A DNA stretch of 64,000 nt, from the NCBI GenBank assembly GCA_016490735.1, contig JAEMWC010000141.1, positions 85,001 through 149,000 on the forward strand. Reading direction: 5' to 3'. The position numbers and the translations under genes were made by a program. The notes beneath the pieces were generated by a model, which saw only the letters and a program-made list of their open reading frames with translations, made no database searches and was not told where the DNA came from. Position 1 is the stretch's first letter; every line of letters begins with the position of its first letter. This DNA comes from Pachyseris speciosa (lineage: Eukaryota; Cnidaria; Anthozoa; Scleractinia; Pachyseridae). Shown here in pieces: positions 11,529-22,793 of the stretch.

Positions 11529-12961
11529 CTTTATTTACCCTCGGTAGTATTTATAGCACAAAGGCTAGTGGGGCCGAGCAAATACAGAAACAAATGAAGG
11601 AGTCCAAGGGCTGAAACTGGTAGACTGGCAAACTGACATATTTTCAACTGCAAAATTAATGGTTCTCTCTGTTTATAACCATGTTGAAAGAAATGAAAAT
11701 ATTGCTTGTGATAACATCGTCTCCCTGTGGTGGGGCTCTTACACCTTATGTACAGGTTTCTATAAATTTTAGTGCTAACTCCTGTATTTTCGGCCAAAAG
11801 AGGGGCGTTTATTCGAAGGAGGGCGCTTTCTCGAGTGTGGTGGGGGGGGGGGGGGCAGGCGTTTATTAAGTTTGTCTTAGAACGAGCTGTAACTATCAAT
11901 CAGATAGAAATAACTGGAAGAGACTTAAGGAAAATAGACTGTTCTCCTATATGCACTGATGCCGATGCAGTTGAAGCTTAAAAGATTGCAAACAGTAAAG
12001 TGACAATGGAAACAGGTTTTCCTTCTATCTCTACTTTTTAAGAAAGTGAGGGGGGAGGGGATAGGGGCGCTTATTTCAGGGGGGCGCATATTTGCTATTT
12101 TGTCTGGGGAATGGACGTTTATTTGGGGGAGGGCGCTTATTTGAGCTTGGGCGCTTATTCGAGGAAATACGGTATATGCCTTTTGATGATATTGTTTTTG
12201 GGTATCTTTACCTGGTCACACTGAGTATGTCTCACTTCTCTTTTAACAGCTTGGATCGCAAGGAATCCGACTGTTTTTTCTATGACATGCAATTTTACGG
12301 CGCCAACTTTCCCATCAACGGTCCAGTGATGCAGAGGAAGACTCTGAAATGGGAGCCATCCACTGAGGCAATGTATGTGCGTGATGGGGTGCTGAAGGGT
12401 GATGTTAACAGGTCTTTGTTGTGTGAAGAAGATAAAAAAACTAGGCATCAACGATGTGACTTCACAAGTATTTACAAGTAAGTGTTTCATGTGTTAAAGT
12501 GACTGAGAATAGAGCATATACGGCGAAATTTTATCAAAAGATAAGCAATTTTTAGTGATCGCTATTTGAGAGGAATCAGTGCGATTATGGATACCCTTTT
12601 GTGGGGATAAGTGTTGAACGTGGCTCCAAAACTATCTTGATCTCAAAGGGAACTTAACCTTAACCTTATCTTGGAGTGAAAAGATTGTCATTTGGCAGAC
12701 CGGGGAACTTCGCAAGCTTGTTATTATCAGCGCTAAGAGTTTTCACTCATAAAACAGTATTCCTGTGCACCCAGCTTAGTGTCACTGATCCGAGTTCGTT
12801 TGCTTCTTTGCAGGGCGAAGAAGAGTGTCCGCTTGCCAGACTATCACTTTATAGACCACCGCATTGAGATATTGAGCCACGACAAAGATTACAAGAATGT
12901 TAAGGTGTATGAGAACGCCGTTGCTCGCTATTCTCCTCTGCCGATTCAGGCCCGCAAGTAA
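7682..12961 (+). CDS. GFP-like fluorescent protein, complete five-exon gene (copy B)
   Basis: Coding exons are 7682-7684 (ATG only), 7796-7896, 10886-11104, 12250-12477 and 12814-12961. All introns begin GT and end AG, and introns 2-4 are all phase 2. The joined frame is 699 bp, giving 232 residues, the usual length for coral FPs. The chromophore tripeptide is Gln62-Tyr63-Gly64, within [12 protein letters not shown]. The family's catalytic Arg91 (in SWER) and Glu217 (in [10 protein letters not shown]) are present, so autocatalytic chromophore formation is expected. The His62 needed for Kaede-type green-to-red photoconversion is absent. QYG occurs in cyan, green and red FPs, so colour cannot be called. 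Unusually, the GGGHY-type segment before RCDF is replaced by a charged EEDKKTRHQ, shared with copies A and C. The product is expected to be cytosolic, in coral tissue. Introns contain several repeats but leave the exons intact. Confidence 0.96.
8526..8888 (+). other. Unassigned open stretch in FP intron 2
   Basis: A polar, Ser/Thr-rich open frame (from about 8619, 89 residues) and an overlapping basic frame starting MSKKREV occur in intron 2. They end just before a TTAA-flanked MITE. No family is recognised. It may be a fragment of a transposon or of another gene; being inside an intron, it is probably not expressed as a host protein. Confidence 0.25.
8903..9293. mobile_element. MITE with TTAA ends in FP intron 2
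   Basis: The left end TTAAAGGGGCAGTGTCAC is mirrored by the right end GTGACAGTGCTCCTTTAA. Both carry TTAA, the target of piggyBac and Kolobok transposases. The interior is about 390 bp, AT-rich and non-coding. Assignment to either superfamily is inference. Confidence 0.7.
9300..10885 (+). other. Remainder of FP intron 2, no recognised element
   Basis: Only short, mutually overlapping open frames are found on both strands (for example 9364-9863), with no domain signature. The intron ends at a TGTTATAG acceptor. Confidence 0.5.
11274..11361. repeat. Two-copy 44-bp tandem duplication in FP intron 3
   Basis: The unit beginning TTGGTATAGTTTTAACTTCC and ending GGAAAGTG is repeated head to tail without visible change, indicating a recent duplication. 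Copy C has only one related unit. Confidence 0.9.
11381..11428 (+). repeat. tRNA-like SINE head fragment
   Basis: TTAGCTCAGTTGGTAGAGCA followed by CTGGACTACC has the D-arm and anticodon-stem layout of a tRNA, with an A box at about 11390-11401. No B box (GGTTCGANTCC) or 3' acceptor arm follows, so it is a truncated tRNA-derived repeat rather than a working tRNA gene. A similar fragment is at 45309-45350. Confidence 0.6.
11461..11526. repeat. (AAT)n microsatellite in FP intron 3
   Basis: About 22 units of AAT/ATA with one interruption directly follow the tRNA-like fragment, as expected for the tail of a SINE. Confidence 0.95.
11795..12176. mobile_element. Repeat with GCGCTTATT words in FP intron 3
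   Basis: Multiple GGGCGCTTATT or GGGCGTTTATT words, G tracts, and a terminal TTATTCGAGGAAATACGGTA recur across this interval. This matches a dispersed invertebrate repeat type with ends reading ACCGTATTT on the opposite strand. No coding capacity. Confidence 0.55.
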
Positions 12962-13930
12962 AGGCTTAACGACGAAACGTCAAGACGACAACAAGACGAA
13001 AAAGGAGTTTCTGGTCTTTATTTCTTAAAAGTATTTACTCGGCATTTGTTTTTTGATTCGATTCGAGGATTCGTTTCGGGATTTGTTAGAGCCTAGCTCT
13101 AGAGTTCAAGTTTGTGAAAAGCAAAAACTAGTTGTCATTTTTTTGTGGGATTACTTCCTAAGGGTAAACTTTTTAAACTCAGTTGTAGACAAATGGAAAC
13201 AAGGAAAATGTAGTGAAAATTAAACTTGTTGTCGAAGCAAAGTCTTGTGAAGTTTTCTTATGTTATAAGTAGTAGTACTGGCTTCTGGAGGAGTGGCGTC
13301 TCTCGTCATCAACGGTTCAATTGTTTCCTTTGCCTTTCCTCATGCGTTTTTATTTAAAAATATAAAGTACAACAGAGATGGTGAATGATTTAAAACACCA
13401 ATAAAAATCAGTCACTCTGTGTGTCAGTCAGTCAGTCACTCCAGTCATTCTGTCTTTAAAGTGCAGATAACCTCCAAATTCTTTCTTTGACCTGAATAAA
13501 TTTCTTTATATTCCAAGCATTTCTATGAAAGCAACAATGAATTTGGTTGAGCCTTTGACTCAGTTTTTTGCAAGGCCAAGTGTAGGGAGTCTGGGTTGAG
13601 AAAGGGTAATGATCATGATTTCTACCACTGAACTGTAGCATCTCAATTATTCTCTGTTCACTTTTTGTGTGGACTATCGGAGCATAAAACACAAGCGCAA
13701 GCGTTGTGGATTCGTCCTCGGTTCTGGCTACCAAAAGATCAGTAGCCGTCCACCGTGCTTCGTGAAGATAAAAGGGGGAATTAGTTTGCGGAATGGTATA
13801 ATTATGCGGAATGTAATATATGCAGAATGACTCAAAGGAATTTTAAACAATTCAACTGAAAGTACAACCTTTTTGTAGTTAATTATTCTACAGTAAATAA
13901 TCATGGAACTCGCGATTACTGATCGCGTCA
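12962..13930 (+). repeat. 3' UTR and flank of FP gene B, paralogous to 2691-3642
   Basis: The block aligns along its length with the copy A flank. It holds a candidate polyadenylation signal AATAAA at 13400-13405 and a short CAGT microsatellite near 13423-13438. Copy A has the longer microsatellite, so the duplicates have diverged mainly by indels. Confidence 0.85.
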
Positions 13931-14279
13931 GAAGACAGCCTAACACAGTGAATAATCGCAAGCTAGTTGCCTGTCTCGGTCACAACAGAGTGTTGAAAAC
14001 AAATTTATTTGACCGAGAAACCTCCTCGATTTTCGCTCTTCGACGAACAACAATTAACGCGAGAGCGCGAGCAGTGAGTTCAACAGTTATCATCAAACAC
14101 AAGAAATTAAAGCAGCGCGATCGCTGCGAAACTCTTGTAAAACCCTGACAAAACCATAAGGAGCTCTACGAGGCTAAACTCCTGTTACAATTGTATTTAA
14201 TCCAATTCGAAACTCACAAATGAATATTACTGATATGGTTTGACCTACACCGTGCGTGAATTTTCAAGGAAAACATTTA

Positions 14280-15100
14280 ACAACACTATAACAACAATTT
14301 CAAAAACTACCTAAACACTTACATACACAAAGATGACTGTATATAAACTGAAATGAACTATGATACATGCACAGTTCATGTACTTACTAACTTACATTTT
14401 CCCTACAATTACACAGTCTTACTAAACTACTACTTGAACAACAATAATTAAAAAAAAAACATAACCTGTTGAAGCACAGAGCCAGAGGCCAACGCCCATT
14501 TCCTATTGAATGTATCTATAGTATTGTTTTTGATACATATATATTTTTCTGTCTCATATTTAATTTTAACCTTTAGCTTGAAGCCTGTTATATTTGGAAG
14601 CGTTTCAGTCCTTCTACCATCCAAAGGTGTACTTTAGCAATCAGTAACAAATAATTAAGTAAGGGGCACTTGGATATAATTATCCCTACCAATACGTCTT
14701 GCAGAGTAAGGTGCACGAATTCGTTTGCCAAACTATTAATAGCCGGGATTCGAAGTGTTTCGAGAAAGGTTGGGATGGCACATATTGTACGAAGAGATGA
14801 GATAACGTTTCTGGTTCTGATTCACAGAAAGAACACTTGTCAACCACAGTGTAAACTATCTTATAAAATCTGCTGTTAGCGTATAACATAGAATTAAAAA
14901 TCTTGTACTGAAAAGCTTTAATATATGGTTCGAAGGCTATGTTATGAGGCAGCATAGAAACTTTTTTTCAATTGATGATCGGAATAAGTTAAAATGTTTC
15001 AGATGTCGTGAATTTTTTGGAAAATGGGCTTTTCTTCTTTTAATCAATATGTAGTAATCTTTCGATTTCATCTTCAGTACATCAAAATCCATATTATCGA
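14280..15100 (-). mobile_element. LINE ORF2 C-terminal fragment
   Basis: A minus-strand frame at 14686-14955 reads through FQYKIFNSMLYANSRFYK and a CSFCESEPETLSHLF block. This is the Cys-Cys-His zinc-finger-like tail downstream of the RT in many LINEs. Continuing with frameshifts, GFKLKVKIKYETEKYICIKN near 14520-14590 is the conserved extreme C-terminus. Only the 3' end of the element remains, consistent with 5' truncation during target-primed reverse transcription. A distant relative is at 42640-43147. Confidence 0.75.
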
Positions 15101-15639
15101 TTCTAAATGAGAGGGAGACCGTTGAAGAAGTAGACTATAATAGCAGAATTCCGCTGCATATCACCGCTCGTTTGGCAGCAAAGCCCAAAATGCTTGTCTT
15201 TTGGCCAGAAAATAACACCAAAATTTACATATTTTTGTGCTCAACTTTTTAACAAGAAAAACTGCCCAAATATCAAAAAGAGGGACAGGTTCCATTTTGA
15301 ACCACAATCATCACAACAGAGCGTGTTTGGCATATCCGTCAACATGAAACCGCCTCTCATCTCTGGTTTCTTTCAATTCAAAGGCTTACCTTTACACATA
15401 TTCTAGCTTAATGATGCTAGAAAGGGGGCTTCTGCAGAGGAAAATGGCTCAGAAAACCACTCTAAAACTGACAATCGCACCAAACTCGAGCGATTCCCAA
15501 CAGCCACTCGTGTGCATCACGTGACATTAGAGCCTGAGTCCCCAGTATTTCAAGACAGCAGATATTTTCATAATAACTCCATATATGAAGAAGTTAAGAG
15601 TCCCAGACCATTTATTGTCCAAAATCTGGTGAAATAAAT

Positions 15640-16534
15640 AGCACCCACTTGGTATGAAAAGGGTTAATAAGTCAAAGACTGAGTTTATGTAGATAGGCTC
15701 AAGGCAAAAGTTGGAATAGACCCCCGTCTCTTACTACCGATAGCAATTCTATAAATCAAGTTAAATTTACGAAATCTCTTGGTCGATGAAAATTTAACTT
15801 GGAACGTACGTATCGAACAAATTTCTAAACAAAATTGCCTCTGGCATTGGCATCTTGAAGCAAACTGTAGGTCTTTTGTTCCCTTTGAAGCGCTGCTATG
15901 CATCTATAATACTTTAGTTTAACCTCATTTTGGTCATTGCAGTGTCGTATGGGGGAATTGCAATACATCTCTCGCCACTAAACTACAAAAACTACAAAAT
16001 CGTGCTCCGCGCATAATGACCTCTTCTCCCTTTGATGCCAATCCTGATGAACTCTTTTTAAGAATTGGCTGGAAAAAAACTTGATCTTTAACGAAAATTA
16101 AAAACAGACACTATGGTTTATAAATTACGTTATGGTCTTAATGTTAACCGATCGGAGTAAAAATGTGAAATATATACCTATTCTCCAAGGGATTGCGAGG
16201 GCAAACTAGTGTTCCACTGCCCCGCACTAACTTTCTAGAAAACAGCTTTAGCTGTGGTCGTGCGTTGCTGTGGAACAGTTTACCTACTAATCTGCGGCAA
16301 GCACAAACTCTCGCGAGTTTCAAATCCGGCTGCATTAGTTTCTCTTTTTAGCTATAGATGATTTAATTTTAATTATAAACACACGGCATTCATGGAAAGC
16401 AGGCATTTTCTTATTGGTATTTTTATGTCGTTTTTAGAATTGCAATTAGTATATTTAACAATGTAATTAATGTAATTTAGAATTTACTTTAAGTCCTGGT
16501 GTTTTACCCGTGATAAATAAAGTTAGATAAATAA
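15640..16534 (+). mobile_element. CR1/L2-like LINE 3' fragment
   Basis: A broken plus-strand frame ends near 16350 with CPRTNFLENSFSCGRALLWN followed by SLPTNLRQAQTLASFKSG, the conserved C-terminal phrase of this LINE type. In-frame stops and frameshifts are frequent. The element ends in GATAAATAAAGTTAGATAAATAAA-like short tandem units (about 16512-16534), typical of a LINE 3' tail. It abuts the FP promoter remnant D. A homologous end is at 24840-25545. Confidence 0.75.
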
Positions 16535-16535
16535 A

Positions 16536-17240
16536 TCCTACATGAAACACGTGTCACAAATCATTGTTCACGTGGAATTATTATCAGATATGATTTAATT
16601 AGCTGAGATAAAGTAAAATTTGCTTCACCTTGAACTTCATTTCATTAGCGTTAACCTTTTATGTTTCTGTTGCGAAAACGTCACGATATAGAATCAAAAG
16701 AGCAGTCATTTTCACGGCTTAAACTGACACCTTGCCCGTTATTTAGCGTCAGTCAAAACAAATCTTTGACTTTATACTGGCGAAAATACATAGCCTATAA
16801 TTCAATTATTGAGAACGGAAGCTCTGGTAACACTTGCGTGATCGACTTTTTTCACTCAAGCGACAGCTAGTCCTACTTCAGTTGGAGGTGTACTGACCAA
16901 ATTAAATCTTTGTGAACAAAAGGTGGTGCCACATCAAAGCACTCTTCTGTCTTCTGCGGCTTCAATTTGAGATAAAAGAATAGGAAAGGGTGAGAGAAGA
17001 AGGAGAACAGATATCGGTTGGCGATATTACCTACAAATGTGTTTAAGTATTCACGGAGTTATCATTGTGGCGTAATGAATATACAAAAATACCATGAATA
17101 TAAAAATAAAAATACTTTATAAAATATAAAGACAAGAGAGCACAAAGCAAGAATGGCAATGATGTATAGCCTCTAAAAGCGGCGCGGCTTTGATTAAATA
17201 GGGTCTTTATTGCTTTAGTTTCTTGTCGTTCATACTATCT
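16536..17240 (-). promoter_or_regulatory. FP promoter/upstream remnant D (gene body missing)
   Basis: This 700-bp stretch aligns with the region upstream of FP copy C (about 22985-23765). It shares a CACGTG E-box (16548-16553), the ACTTCATTTCATTAGCGTTA block also found inverted before gene B, and the distal ATAGCCTCTAAAAGCGGCGC block. No FP exons follow on the minus strand; a LINE 3' end lies there instead. It is best read as the upstream half of a fourth FP locus whose coding part was deleted. Confidence 0.75.
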
Positions 17241-17301
17241 AAAATGGGAAAACATAGATGCCGTCGAGGAGAAAGTGCTGCCTTTGTAATGAAATCTGCA
17301 A

Positions 17302-17548
17302 CCCGGGGGAGGGGGGTTATCCCTTATCTGGGCTATTTAGGTATGTGCGGCCCCAAAGGGTATGGATTTTTAGCCGTTTTGGTCTGAAATAGGGTATGGT
17401 TTGTGCACTATAGTCTTGAATTGTTCTTAGAAGAAGACCATCAACAAAAGCCTATAGGTCTGAAATAGGGTATCGAGTTTTTGGTCTGGTCTGAAATACA
17501 CACCCCACCCAGCTTTTCTGGTAGTACCCCCCCCCCCCCCTCCGCGGG
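17302..17548. repeat. G/C-tract-bounded repeat
   Basis: It starts ACCCGGGGGAGGGGGG and ends in a run of about 14 C. The interior repeats AAATAGGGTAT words three times. Similar in layout to 45541-45913 and to the fragment at 3642. Confidence 0.65.
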
Positions 17549-18246
17549 ATCTGCAAATGGTTAGACTTTCTAGTCTTCTCGGAGAAGGACGATAAACCGT
17601 ACGTCCCGTCTCACAACGCATCACAACTGATTATGTGGGACATTAAAGAACCCACGCACTTTTAGAAAAGAGTAGGGCTACTAGAATGTGGTTATGGGGA
17701 AGGGATTTGCAGTTTCGGGCCTACAGTAATTGGTACAAGCTGTTGTAGTGCGGAAACGTTAAGTCCATGACGTTTTCTCCCTATGGGACGTACACCTATT
17801 TACAAAACAAGCTAACACATTCCATCCAACAATAAAATTCACAGCTGAAATTTCGGAGAAGGAAATCACAAAAGTAAGGAGAAAGGTTCTCTAAAGAATC
17901 TATCCTAGACATCAAAACCCACTACAAGCCGACCGAAACCCTTCAATATACACACTATACCTCTTGTCACCCACCAGGTGTAAAAAGAGGTTTCATAAAA
18001 GGAGAAGCTATCAGACCCCTACGTACAAACTCCTTGGAACGAAATTTCCAGAAGGCCATCTCTAACTTAAGTATGCGATTCGAGGCTCGCGGTTATCCTA
18101 AACAGCAAGTGGAGAGAACACTATCTGAGGTCATCTTTGCCGGAAGACGGTCATCTTTGCAAAAACAAAAGAAAAAGACTGACGATAAAATAATGTCTTT
18201 TGTCACAACATTTCACCCAGCAGTGAAATACCTAAATAAATACTGA

Positions 18247-18934
18247 TGCAAAAATGGAGTCTAAGGCGTTGATTCCGGATCTTGTGGATCAGTCAATTTC
18301 CAAATCCATTGATATCTTTCAACCTGACAGGAAATACGATTTCCTCGAGGTTAAGTTCATTTTTTCGTCTCAAATCCGCAATTATAACCGTCATTTAAAT
18401 CATTTTTTTGGTTATTCAGTATCCATACTAAATAACAGAATTCACCCCCGCAGTTGGAATAGATCGCCCTGGAATACGATGCAATCCTTTTGAAGCCGGA
18501 TAGTAGAAACTAAGCAGCGTCATTCGAAAGCATTCGGCCGCTTGTTTTCTTGATGCAAATACAAGTTTGTCTCGAATCCGTGTTGACGGCGGTGAGCAGT
18601 CTTTGAATTCCCTTGTTACCCGAAACCAATCGAGTATCGAGTAAGGGATGCATTGCAATTCCCAGGAACTGGCAGAACTCCTTCTTTTTCGTGTGACCCG
18701 AGTTTTCCCAACCGAAGAAAAGTTTCTTTCAACCAGAATTTCCGGGTATTCCGTGTAAATTAATAGTAAGGACGCCAAGCTTCCGCAGCTCCCTGACCGG
18801 AAAATTAGCTTCGATAGGTAAGGTATCCCGAGAGCCAATAAAAGTTCCTTTTTTCATGAAGGGCTACTGGGCTAGGCGTTTTCGATCAGTTCTGTTTTGG
18901 TCTGTTTTTGGAAAGTGTTTGTTTTTGGTTTGTT
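18247..18934. other. Unassigned insertion or replacement inside PLE fragment
   Basis: This interval separates the PLE RT and endonuclease parts. A 136-residue minus-strand open frame (18428-18838) has no recognised domain. It may be another repeat inserted with loss of the PLE linker. Confidence 0.4.
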
Positions 18935-19226
18935 TTTGGAAAGTTGCATGACAGAAAAAACTGAACATTTTAAAGCGATCACGAGTAGCTGTCATGTATC
19001 TGCTGTCGCTGACCACGTCACTTTAACTGGCCACAACTTAAAATGGGACCACTTTGAGATATTAGCAAAAGGTCGGTCAGATACACATTGCAAGATAAAG
19101 GAGACTCTACTAATTAGAGAATTGAAACTTAACCTATTAGTTTGCACTTTTAATATGCAAATTATTTTCGGCTTCTGTCATTGTTGTTGTAAAAATTAGT
19201 TGATACTTCTATTCCTAACGGTCCCT

Positions 19227-19259
19227 TCTGAAAATGTATGTCGAAACATACGGAACGTC
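19227..19259 (+). ncRNA. Degenerate hammerhead-like hairpin of the PLE 3' region
   Basis: It matches the hairpin at 61099-61130 but with CTGAAAA for CTGAAGA and GGAAC for GAAAC. The stem (GTATGT with ACATAC) is intact. The two boxes are mutated, so this copy looks dead. Confidence 0.4.
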
Positions 19260-19399
19260 AAGTTAAATTATATAGTTTTATTTTTGTTTTCCAACAATGC
19301 GTTCTATTGTCATGTTTATCACCGCAGTTTGTGTGTTATTTCTTGTTCAGCTACGATGGCGAAAGACAAAGAGTATTTACGATATTGTTGACTTATGGT

Positions 19400-20165
19400 A
19401 CGTTTTTGAGGCATTTCACTGAATTTTGCATATTGACATGAACAGTTTTCACGTTCTGCGTACCGTTTGGTTTTGTTTGTGATAAATACTATTTATCAAA
19501 GCCGGCTCTAAGCTCTAAGCTGTTGATAGTTCTTGTTCACGTCTGATATATATCGCCCCAGTAAGAACTTTTCCATTAAAAAGCAACGTTCTTTATTGGA
19601 CTGAAGGGAGTAAATTTTTGCGGCGTTTTATTCTGCGGGGATTAAATTTTGCGAATCGGGGACAATCCACAAAATCCGCAACAATTAAAACTCGCAAAAC
19701 TTTCGCGCTACAAGATAAAGTATTAGTTCAGGTCTAAGCCCACGGTCTCGCAATTTACCTCCATCTGATAAACCTCATCTTCCGTTCTGTTATGTTCCCT
19801 TATTTAACTTCTTTTTAAATATTACATAACCAAACAAATCAAATTTTTCTCAATTAATAGACACTTGCACTTATCGTGAGCCAAACAATACCGATATGGC
19901 CTGTAAGACAAACGATACACAGTTCAATGCGCGTCTTGTTTGTATTGACCCACGTACGATTGCAAAAACCGACGTGCGTACACCGTATTTACTAATGATG
20001 TTCTGAGCTTTTGCTAACCAACGGCGTTCACAGCGCCACGAAGCATGGTAGACCTAATTAGAAACGATGCTGATCTTCTGGTATTTTGAGCCGAGCACGA
20101 AGCCACAGCTCTTGTAATTGTGGTTTATGCTCTGATGGCGTAGATAAAAAGTAACAAAAGCAGAT
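19400..20165. other. Unassigned intergenic stretch
   Basis: I see no domain-bearing open frame. Short phrases such as TGCGGGGATTAAATTTTGCG near 19637 look like repeat debris. Confidence 0.4.
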
Positions 20166-20963
20166 AATAACTGAGACGCTATGGTTCAGTAGTTTCTGGG
20201 TAGAAATCATGATCATTACCCTCTCTCGACCCAGACTCCTTTCACTCGGTCTTGCAACAAACTGAGTAAGAGGAAAGTCAAAGATTCAAACAAATCCAAT
20301 TTTGTTTTCACAGAAATGTTTCAAATAAAAACAAATTTATTCAGGCTAAAGAAAGAATTTGAAGGTTACCTACAAAGGGGTCTGGTGTGACTGACTGGCT
20401 GACTGACTGACTCTGACTGACTAACTCTAACTGACTGACTGACTGACTCTGACTGACTAACTCTGACTGACTGACTGACTGATTTACTGACGGAGTGATG
20501 GATTTTTGTTGGCGTTTTTAATCATTCACCATTCCCGTTGTACTCTACATTTTTGAATAAAGACGCGAGAGGAAGGGCAAAGAAATGAAATGAGCTGTTG
20601 ATAAAATTTACGACCCACACGTCACTCCTCCACAAGGCAATACTCTAAGATAAGAAAACTCCACAAAATCCGGCTTCGACAACATGTTCAATTCTTACTA
20701 CACGTTTCTTATTTGCCTCTGTCACAACTGAGTTTAAAAAGTCTATGCTTAATAAAGCAATCCCACCAAAAAAAATGAGAACTAGTTTTTGTTTTTCACA
20801 AAATTTCATTATAAAGCTAGGCCGTCTAACAAATGAAGAGAAGCCTAGAAGCCTAGAATCGAAAGTATCCAAATTCCGAGTAATTCCGAGTAAATAATTT
20901 TTAGAAAAAAAAATGAGAAACTCCTTTTTCTCGTTGTTGTCTTCCTGACTTTTCGTTAAGCCT
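20165..20963 (-). repeat. 3' flank of FP copy C, with GACT microsatellite
   Basis: Read on the minus strand this aligns with the 3' flanks of copies A and B. The CTGACTGACT-type array (20393-20482) is longer and more interrupted than in A or B. Confidence 0.8.
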
Positions 20964-22793
20964 TTACTTGCGGGCCTGGATCGGCAGTGGAGAATAGCGA
21001 GCAACGGCATTCTCATACACCGTAACCTTGTTGTATTCTCTGTCGTGGCTCAATATCTCAATGTGGTGGTCTATAAAATGATATTCTGGCAAGCGGACAG
21101 CCTTCTTCGCCCTGCAAAGGAGCAAACGAACTCCAATCAGTAACACTGGGCTGGGTGCAGCTGATAGATACCAGCTTTCGAGGTTTACTCATCTGGCAAA
21201 TGACAATCGTATTCCCTCTAAGAAAGGAATATGTCCTGGTTAAGTAATTGATTCTACCCTTTGAGATAGTTTCGGAGCCGTGTTCAACACTTATCCTTAC
21301 AAGGGGCATCCATAATCGAACTATCGGAGCTAAGGTCACAGCTTCCTCTCAAATAGCGATCACTAAAAATTATTTATGTCTTGACAGAATTTCGTGGTAT
21401 ATTCTCTATTCTTAGTCATCAAATCACTTGACACATGAAACACTTACCTGTAAATAGTTGTGAAGTCACATCGTTCATGCTTAGTTTGTTTATCTTCTTC
21501 GTACACCAAAGACCTGTTAACGTCACCCTTCAACACTCCATCACGCACATACATTGCCTCAGTGGATGGCTCCCATTTCAGCGTCTTCTTTATCATAACT
21601 GGACCGTTGGCGGGAAAGTTGGCCCCGTAAAATTGAATGTCATAGTAAAAACAGTTGCGTTCCTCTTCATCCATTCTGTTGAAAGAGAAGTGAGATATAC
21701 TCACTGTGACCGGGTAAAAATACCCAAAAAGGCATAGTTAGCAGTAGAATTTAACAGAAACCAGTGCATTAAGGTATAAGAGCCCCATCACAGGGAGACA
21801 ATGATATCAGAAGCAGCTTTTTCTTTTTCTTTTAAAATGGTTATAAACAGAGAGAACCACTTTGGAAAAGAGCTTTAAATTTGTAGTTCAAAGTAATTCA
21901 TAACTGACACTTTCCACCAAGAAGGCAATAGGAGAGTTTAAACTATACAATTACATCTATGAATAAACTCCAACAAAATGGTTAAGAAAGATGAAAAAGG
22001 AGGCACAAATTAAAATGATGTAATTAAAACTGAATGAATTTGATCAAACTGGAACACAGTGCTAAGCTTCTCACCGCAGGAGGCATCAGTTTTACATCTT
22101 ACTAACATTATGTCGCACGCTACGGTACAAATGCCCTGGTCTTCAAAAACCATGGTTCTTTCCCAGGAATACAACTCAGGAAAACTCTGCTTGAAATAGT
22201 TGTTATAGTTCCCCTATAACACGAACAGGAAATCAAAATAAGAAAACATACTGTTCATATGCCATGCAGTATTTTTTTTTTTGGATGAAACAGTGCCAGG
22301 AAGTAATTACGGCAGACATCTACTTCGCCTAATCGATATGTAGGACGGTTCAGAAATTTTAATCTAAAATTCTCGTGGTCAAACAGCATCTTGTCGCTAG
22401 ATTTAGCTACAATTGAAGAAGTAAATATGTTATTTCGACAGTGAGAGACATTTCGCCCGTTGGCAGATCCCCGAAAAAATAAAACGTTTCCTTGACTAAG
22501 CACTGTATGAGACATTATATAATGGGCCGTAAATGTGAACACTATGATTGAACACTTTTAAAGTTTCACTTACTCGTGAGGTTTGCCATTTCCTTCTCCG
22601 CGAATCTCGAAGGCGTGCCCATTTACAGCGCCTACCATACGCTGCTTGATCTTCATATCTGCCTTGATCACATGTACACTCTGCGGAATGAAACTGGGGT
22701 GAATCTGAGACCAATTGCCAGTCAAGAATAAGCAGTAGAGTAAAGTAATCAGTGAAAAACAAATGGAACCTTTTCCTGTATAGTGCTTACCAT
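20964..22793 (-). pseudogene. GFP-like fluorescent protein copy C, inverted, chromophore segment deleted
   Basis: On the minus strand, exons are ATG (22793-22791), exon 2 (22680-22574, intact, starting MSVHVIKADMKIKQRM), exon 3 remnant (22213-22107), exon 4 (21675-21448) and exon 5 (21111-20964). Exons 4 and 5 keep the lengths of gene B (228 and 148 bp) and their splice sites. Exon 3 is 107 bp instead of 219. The missing 112 bp includes the QYG chromophore codons, and 112 is not a multiple of three. The frame shifts and meets a TAG before exon 3 ends; total exon length is 593 bp. The last base before the exon 3 donor is changed from G to T. Skipping exon 3 would restore frame, because exons 2 and 3 both end in phase 2, but such a product would still lack a chromophore. 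Confidence 0.94.

Larger units (their letters stand above)
17812..19395 (+). mobile_element. Penelope-like element fragment: RT C-terminus, gap, GIY-YIG endonuclease and 3' end
   Basis: At 17900-18220 the plus strand encodes SCHPPGVKRGFIKGEA, then FEARGYPKQQVERTLSEVIF, the conserved end of PLE reverse transcriptases. The frame ends at 18246. About 690 bp of unrelated sequence follows (18247-18934). From about 18940 the PLE resumes inside its GIY-YIG endonuclease (LHDRKTEHFKAI, then GHNLKWDHFEIL and KETLLIRELK). The YIG-bearing start of the nuclease is missing. The 3' tail (19227-19395) matches the palindromic copy at 59788-61217 and defines the element's end near GACAAAGAGTATTTA. Not functional. 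Confidence 0.85.
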
